From Fasciolopsis buskii (taxonomy: Eukaryota; Platyhelminthes; Trematoda; Plagiorchiida; Fasciolidae), in the NCBI GenBank assembly GCA_008360955.1, contig LUCM01004340.1, positions 31,237 through 95,236 of the forward strand: a stretch of 64,000 bases of DNA. The letters are read 5' to 3'. A program made the position numbers and the translations under genes. The notes below the pieces were generated by a model. It was not told the DNA's origin, ran no database searches, and was given only the letters and a program-made list of their open reading frames with translations. Of the stretch, positions 60,001 to 64,000 are shown in pieces. The stretch's first letter is position 1. Each line of letters begins with the position of its first letter.

Positions 60001-61025
60001 CGGGTTTTTGACCGCGTAAATGCATATGCTACGCTTTATCCTATCACCCGGTAGTACAGTATTTGCTACCCTTAGCTGGTCACTTGTTCAGCATGCGACC
60101 TTTCCGATTTATTATTTGTTCACTAAACTCTGGTGAATCAGTCTCTGCAAAATTAACTTCCCCGATGCCTCTCGGTCTCAGAAATTTGGAAACTCTTCCA
60201 TTAGAATCACCTACAGCTACATGCCATATGTTCATGCTTCGGGGCTGACAGACTGTGAGTGGAAACGCAAGATGTACATCAGTTGGCTGGGAAATTTGGG
60301 GATTTGGAAACTTTTTGATGGTGTATTAAGATATCCTGAAGTGTACCTCTGTGCTTTTGAACACTCATCTTCGAGTAGCGCAGACTAATCAGCTCATGAA
60401 GAAATCCCAGTCCGCCTTAGACGAGCAGGCACGACGCTGACAGGTTCTGATTGGACCGTTGCATTTCTCTCCACTACGCTACCAGTTTTTTTACAGTGAT
60501 TCCGTTCGGGCGAAGTAACGACAAGTGATACGATCACAGTTTCTCTAGTTTCAACTTCTTTCGTTGTTTTGGACAGACGAGCCTTATGAATTGCACAAGT
60601 CAAGGTTGACAATTCCTAGTCAATTGGGTTTCAGCAACAACCGTGCATAAATATTTGGAGATTGCCTGGAATTCACAAGAGCAGTGTTCAGCTGCTGGCA
60701 CCAATATGCCAGATTCCCAGTTTACGTGCTATCATTCTGATAAGTGGACAGGGATTAATCTGTTCGTTCCACAATTATGCTCACAGAATCAAGCAATATT
60801 CGGAGGCCCCATTAATAATTTACTTTAACATAACCTTTGAATGCTTATTAGTACCTCTTCAAAGCATTCCTTTCTTGAGAAAATTTTATGCGAATTATAT
60901 AGTGTCAATAAAGAGAACGCGAACCAACTATTGTTCACTCCCCCAAATACACTACCTTCTGGATGTTACCAGCTCTAAATGGTCCCGCATACTTTCATAT
61001 ATGGTTTTTGGTGAGCCTAATAAAT
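57080..61025. other. no supportable gene
   Basis: Short open frames on both strands only, with no RNA gene and no further repeat that I recognise. Confidence 0.5.
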
Positions 61026-61064
61026 ATGCATTGTAAACAGTATCTGAATGAGCGAACAAAATTA

Positions 61065-61122
61065 CCCCGGAATCACACGATCGTTTCCTTGGTTAGTGTC
61101 GCTCGTCTCGTATGCTTACCTG
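61065..61122 (-). ncRNA. degenerate hammerhead core
   Basis: Minus strand: GAGACGAGCGACACTAACCA, then AGGAAACGATCGTGTG. The CUGA part is altered to GAGA, and stem II is interrupted, but GAAAC and the flanking stem I sequence are kept. Probably inactive. Confidence 0.5.
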
Positions 61123-61202
61123 GCAATCTCCTGCCTAAACATCCTCATACTTGCTCAATTCGGATTGGTGTGCCTCACCAGAATCTACGCCGCAGAGCCA
61201 GA

Positions 61203-61266
61203 AGTGCCGGATAAGCATGCCTGATGAGCGGCAACAACCGCGAAACCATTCGTGCACTTCCGGGAC
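61203..61266 (+). ncRNA. hammerhead ribozyme, intact core
   Basis: Plus strand: CTGATGAG (61,221-61,228), stem II CGG-CAACAA-CCG extended by G-C, then CGAAAC (61,241-61,246), all invariant. After the loop CATTC the strand GTGCACTTCCGG pairs with CCGGATAAGCATG upstream of the core, giving the distal helix CTTCCGG/CCGG..AAG with a bulge. The cleavage site would be UUC (it fits NUH). Stem III is eroded compared with the CCGG of the 13.5-kb copy. Confidence 0.7.
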
Positions 61267-61304
61267 AGTTTTGTTCACTCATCCAGATACTACTTACAAC
61301 TTCA

Positions 61305-64000
61305 ATATATACATTTCTGTATTCTGGTTGCATTCTGCCCTAGTTGGCTCAACCAGAATAACAAAAATTTCAATAAATCAATTTTATGATTCTTCTATGG
61401 ACTCTTCAATCAAAAGCTTCGATCGCTATTCCTGAGGCGAAAAATTACAATCTGATTAGGCAGTCTTAAAAACTCTAATTGCAACAAGTCAAGTGATTTT
61501 AATAGTTCATCTCCAGTCGAACTTGAGCCTTTTGAACATGCTGTTGTGTAGGCAGTGAGAGTAGGGTAACCGGTGGCTGGGATGTCGTAGACCCGCCAAT
61601 TGATGCAGTACAAATTCATTTCCAATCCAGCACGAGATGCGAGGAGTCAGATCAAATGCAAATGCAGCTACATGAATATCTCACCCCAGCCCTGTGTGAA
61701 GTTCGATAACACTGAACTTCTTCCGCCAATTTGATAATGCACGGTACAATCCGGATGGCCCACTGTAGTCGCTTCTGTATCCTGAATACCGTGATTTACT
61801 TTTGTCACACAATTCCTTATTATCAAGACCCACAAGCCAGCGGTATACGAATCTCCCTTTTAAAGCACTTTTTGTGTGTATAGGCTGGACCTTTGTGTTC
61901 AGTCGCCATAACTAAGTTATTACTGGACATTTAAACGAAACAGTTCGTAACATTTTATTACAAAATACGGCTTGTTCTACTTGGTGCGATTTCTGTAGTC
62001 TTTCATTTTTTACACACATTTTTTATGCCGTTACGTGCAATTACTTTTCCATTAAATAAGCTGATAATCGCGCAGTTGGTTTGTTTTACCCGACTGCCAG
62101 TGTTGTCATAGTCCTTCAAACTGCTTTTCGCTATATCGAAAGTTGATAAAAAGCTTTTAGACTACTTGTATTATTCAGTCGGAACAGATGTACAGGTTTA
62201 TTTTCCCCATCGTAAAGATTTCTAGTTCTGCGAGGGTAAATTTAGTAAACAGCATCCTAGGGCGGCCGTGGCAGTGGGTACTGGTTTGAACATATCGTTA
62301 GTAATTTTGCTAAGAACGAGGTAATTTCGTTAATTCATTAGTTTTTTTTTGCAAATGGCGATACCTGCACCACCGATTCTTGCAGACCGGTTTATTCCTG
62401 CTTACATATTTGTCTACTGGTTGTACTCAACTCTTTTGTATTTCAAGGATTGTATTTCAAGGAGTTGACGAAACGAAAAATTAATCCAGCGCATGTCACA
62501 GTTAGAAGGAATGATTTCCTAAAATTTTTACGAAGTCTGCCTCAGTTTGTCGGCTCAAGGCGAACGGGAATATCCTGGACTATTCTAATAGCGCACTTTA
62601 ACTCCGTTTTGTTTCCATATAGTTACAGTATGCATGAAATGATTTGTGCGGGCATGTCTGGATGTCGAGATGTTATTGTATCAGGCTATGATCATTTCCC
62701 AATTTAATAAGACGATTAGTTTAGAGAATCCGAACCTCCGATTAGCCTGTGAGATGTAGTCCGAAATTATGAAACACGATTGCAACTAACTTATGGAATC
62801 ATCCATGCACCGGAGTGCATGGTTGTCACCTTCTGTCGGTGGAAACAACAGCACATGTGCGATATGCTTCACCTGACGGAAGTAACAGACGATGCAAAAG
62901 TACATCTGGTAGAGCCGGAAGCCTCGGATTAACCTTTTTCTGAAATATTTAGGCTTTTCAGTCACTCAAAGGAAAACGTTTGCATTCTTCTCGCCCCATC
63001 AAGCCGATATTCTTGTATCCGTTAAACTGAGAAACCGCCTTTCAAGGGTAGCAAGTCCCTGATTTGACGGTGGGGATAAACTCAAAAACACAAACACATC
63101 CGGTATTTCAATGGATGCTATTGCAGCGACCAAGATTCTCTTAAGGGATTGAAAACCCAGAATTCTCCACAAGCTTCCGAGAAAGCGTGAACGTTCCTTT
63201 CAGCAGGACGAGATTTGGCTTTGTACTTACTGGATTAGTTGTATCTTACAATAAAAGACCACATGTAAGTTATTGTTGTGATCAATAAAAAGTCAAGAAG
63301 ATTCCATTCGCTCATTGCAGTGTGCAAACGAGTCAGGCAAGGAAATGGGTTTGAGTTGTCAGTTTAATTCCCTTCTACTTTTTGGGATTCAAATGAAAAT
63401 GAACTACAGTGGAATTATTTTCGCGGGATTTACTTGGATATTTCGTGAACCACAAGGTAGAACAAAAATCCAAATGACTTTCTTTCGTTCAATAGATGTA
63501 TCTGATACTCTATTGTTGGCAAATGCTACATGTAAAAAAAGTGGATTTTGGTATGGCTTATCCATTACCCTACTCAAAAATAAACATTCCTGTGGTTGAA
63601 TCGCAACGAAAACGTCGACTGATAATCCGATCGAAAACGACGAATTGGCAAGTCAATAAATAATGATGGCCCACCAGAGCCGGCAAAAGAAACAGACATA
63701 ACGAAGAAATAAAAGCAATTCGATATTGAAAAATTAAACGAAAAATTGCGTCTGCTGGACTCCGTTTATTTTCACTAGGGTTCAAGATTCGATCCGGCAG
63801 CCATGTCGCCCTAAAGAACTCAACCACATTTATTATTCGATTTGAATTTTTGGTCAGTCGTGGAAAATTGCCTTTCGGATATACGGAGGCGTGACTATTC
63901 CGTAAAATCTGTGAGGTTAGATTATTCACATCCTGATGTTGTTGACATACCGCACGTTCCCGTTAGAGATTAGGATCAGGGGATAAAAGTAACTTCGGTT
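61305..64000. other. no supportable gene
   Basis: Only short unmarked frames on either strand up to the window edge. A frame at 63,315-63,599 follows an acceptor-like CATTGCAG, but has no recognisable motif. Confidence 0.5.

Larger units (their letters stand above)
61030..61300. repeat. hammerhead repeat, copy 4 (complete)
   Basis: Clearest complete copy. The left end (AGTATCTGAATGAGCGAACA, from 61,039) and the right end (TGTTCACTCATCCAGATACT) are inverted repeats about 250 bp apart. A minus-strand hammerhead core lies inside the left end (61,065-61,122) and a plus-strand core inside the right end (61,203-61,266), separated by about 80 bp. Downstream is an ATATATAC run. Confidence 0.85.

Overview
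The window looks like nuclear DNA from a flatworm, most likely a trematode (fluke). Two spliced eukaryotic genes are convincing. Both have very small 5' introns (39-47 nt). The rest is dominated by decayed non-LTR, Penelope-like and BEL/Pao retroelements, tRNA-derived SINEs and hammerhead-ribozyme-bearing repeats, a combination known from schistosomes and other flukes. The genus cannot be fixed from sequence alone.

Layout. 0.5-2.05 kb: a Penelope-like element on the minus strand between inverted terminal repeats. 6-8 kb: a broken BEL/Pao pol on the minus strand, ending beside two inverted tRNA-derived SINE copies (8.06-8.64 kb). 10.6-12.6 kb: an RTE-like LINE remnant on the plus strand with a (TGA)n array downstream. 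13.5-14.3 kb: repeats with hammerhead-ribozyme cores, then LINE debris to 15.1 kb. 16.25-16.57 kb: the complete three-exon LSM6 gene. 17.7-22 kb: two copies of one LINE family in opposite orientation, sharing a 601-bp inverted segment of about 99.7% identity. 25.4-28.9 kb: LINE debris, a roughly 400-bp palindrome and a SINE. 29.35-33.16 kb: a five-exon ALG11 gene. 37-50 kb: scattered open segments with plausible splice sites but no recognisable product. 55.5-56.9 kb: a CR1/jockey-like LINE remnant. Hammerhead-type repeats recur at 39.4, 50.7 and 61.1 kb.

The two host genes are unrelated housekeeping functions. LSM6 is a subunit of the LSm rings (mRNA decay and U6 snRNP). ALG11 is the mannosyltransferase that completes the cytosolic part of the dolichol-linked oligosaccharide. 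In ALG11 introns grow from 39 to about 1,270 nt along the gene, a 5'-small, 3'-large pattern reported for schistosome genes.

The most interesting material is the palindromic repeat family at 13.5, 13.85, 39.4 and 61.1 kb. Each complete copy carries a hammerhead core on the minus strand at its left end and another on the plus strand at its right end, inside short terminal inverted repeats. Several cores keep all invariant nucleotides, and the best ones have a self-complementary stem III that implies dimeric action. A further hammerhead-like fold follows pol III-like A and B boxes at 50.7 kb, as in the schistosome Sm-alpha repeat. Most other intergenic sequence holds nothing I can support as a gene.
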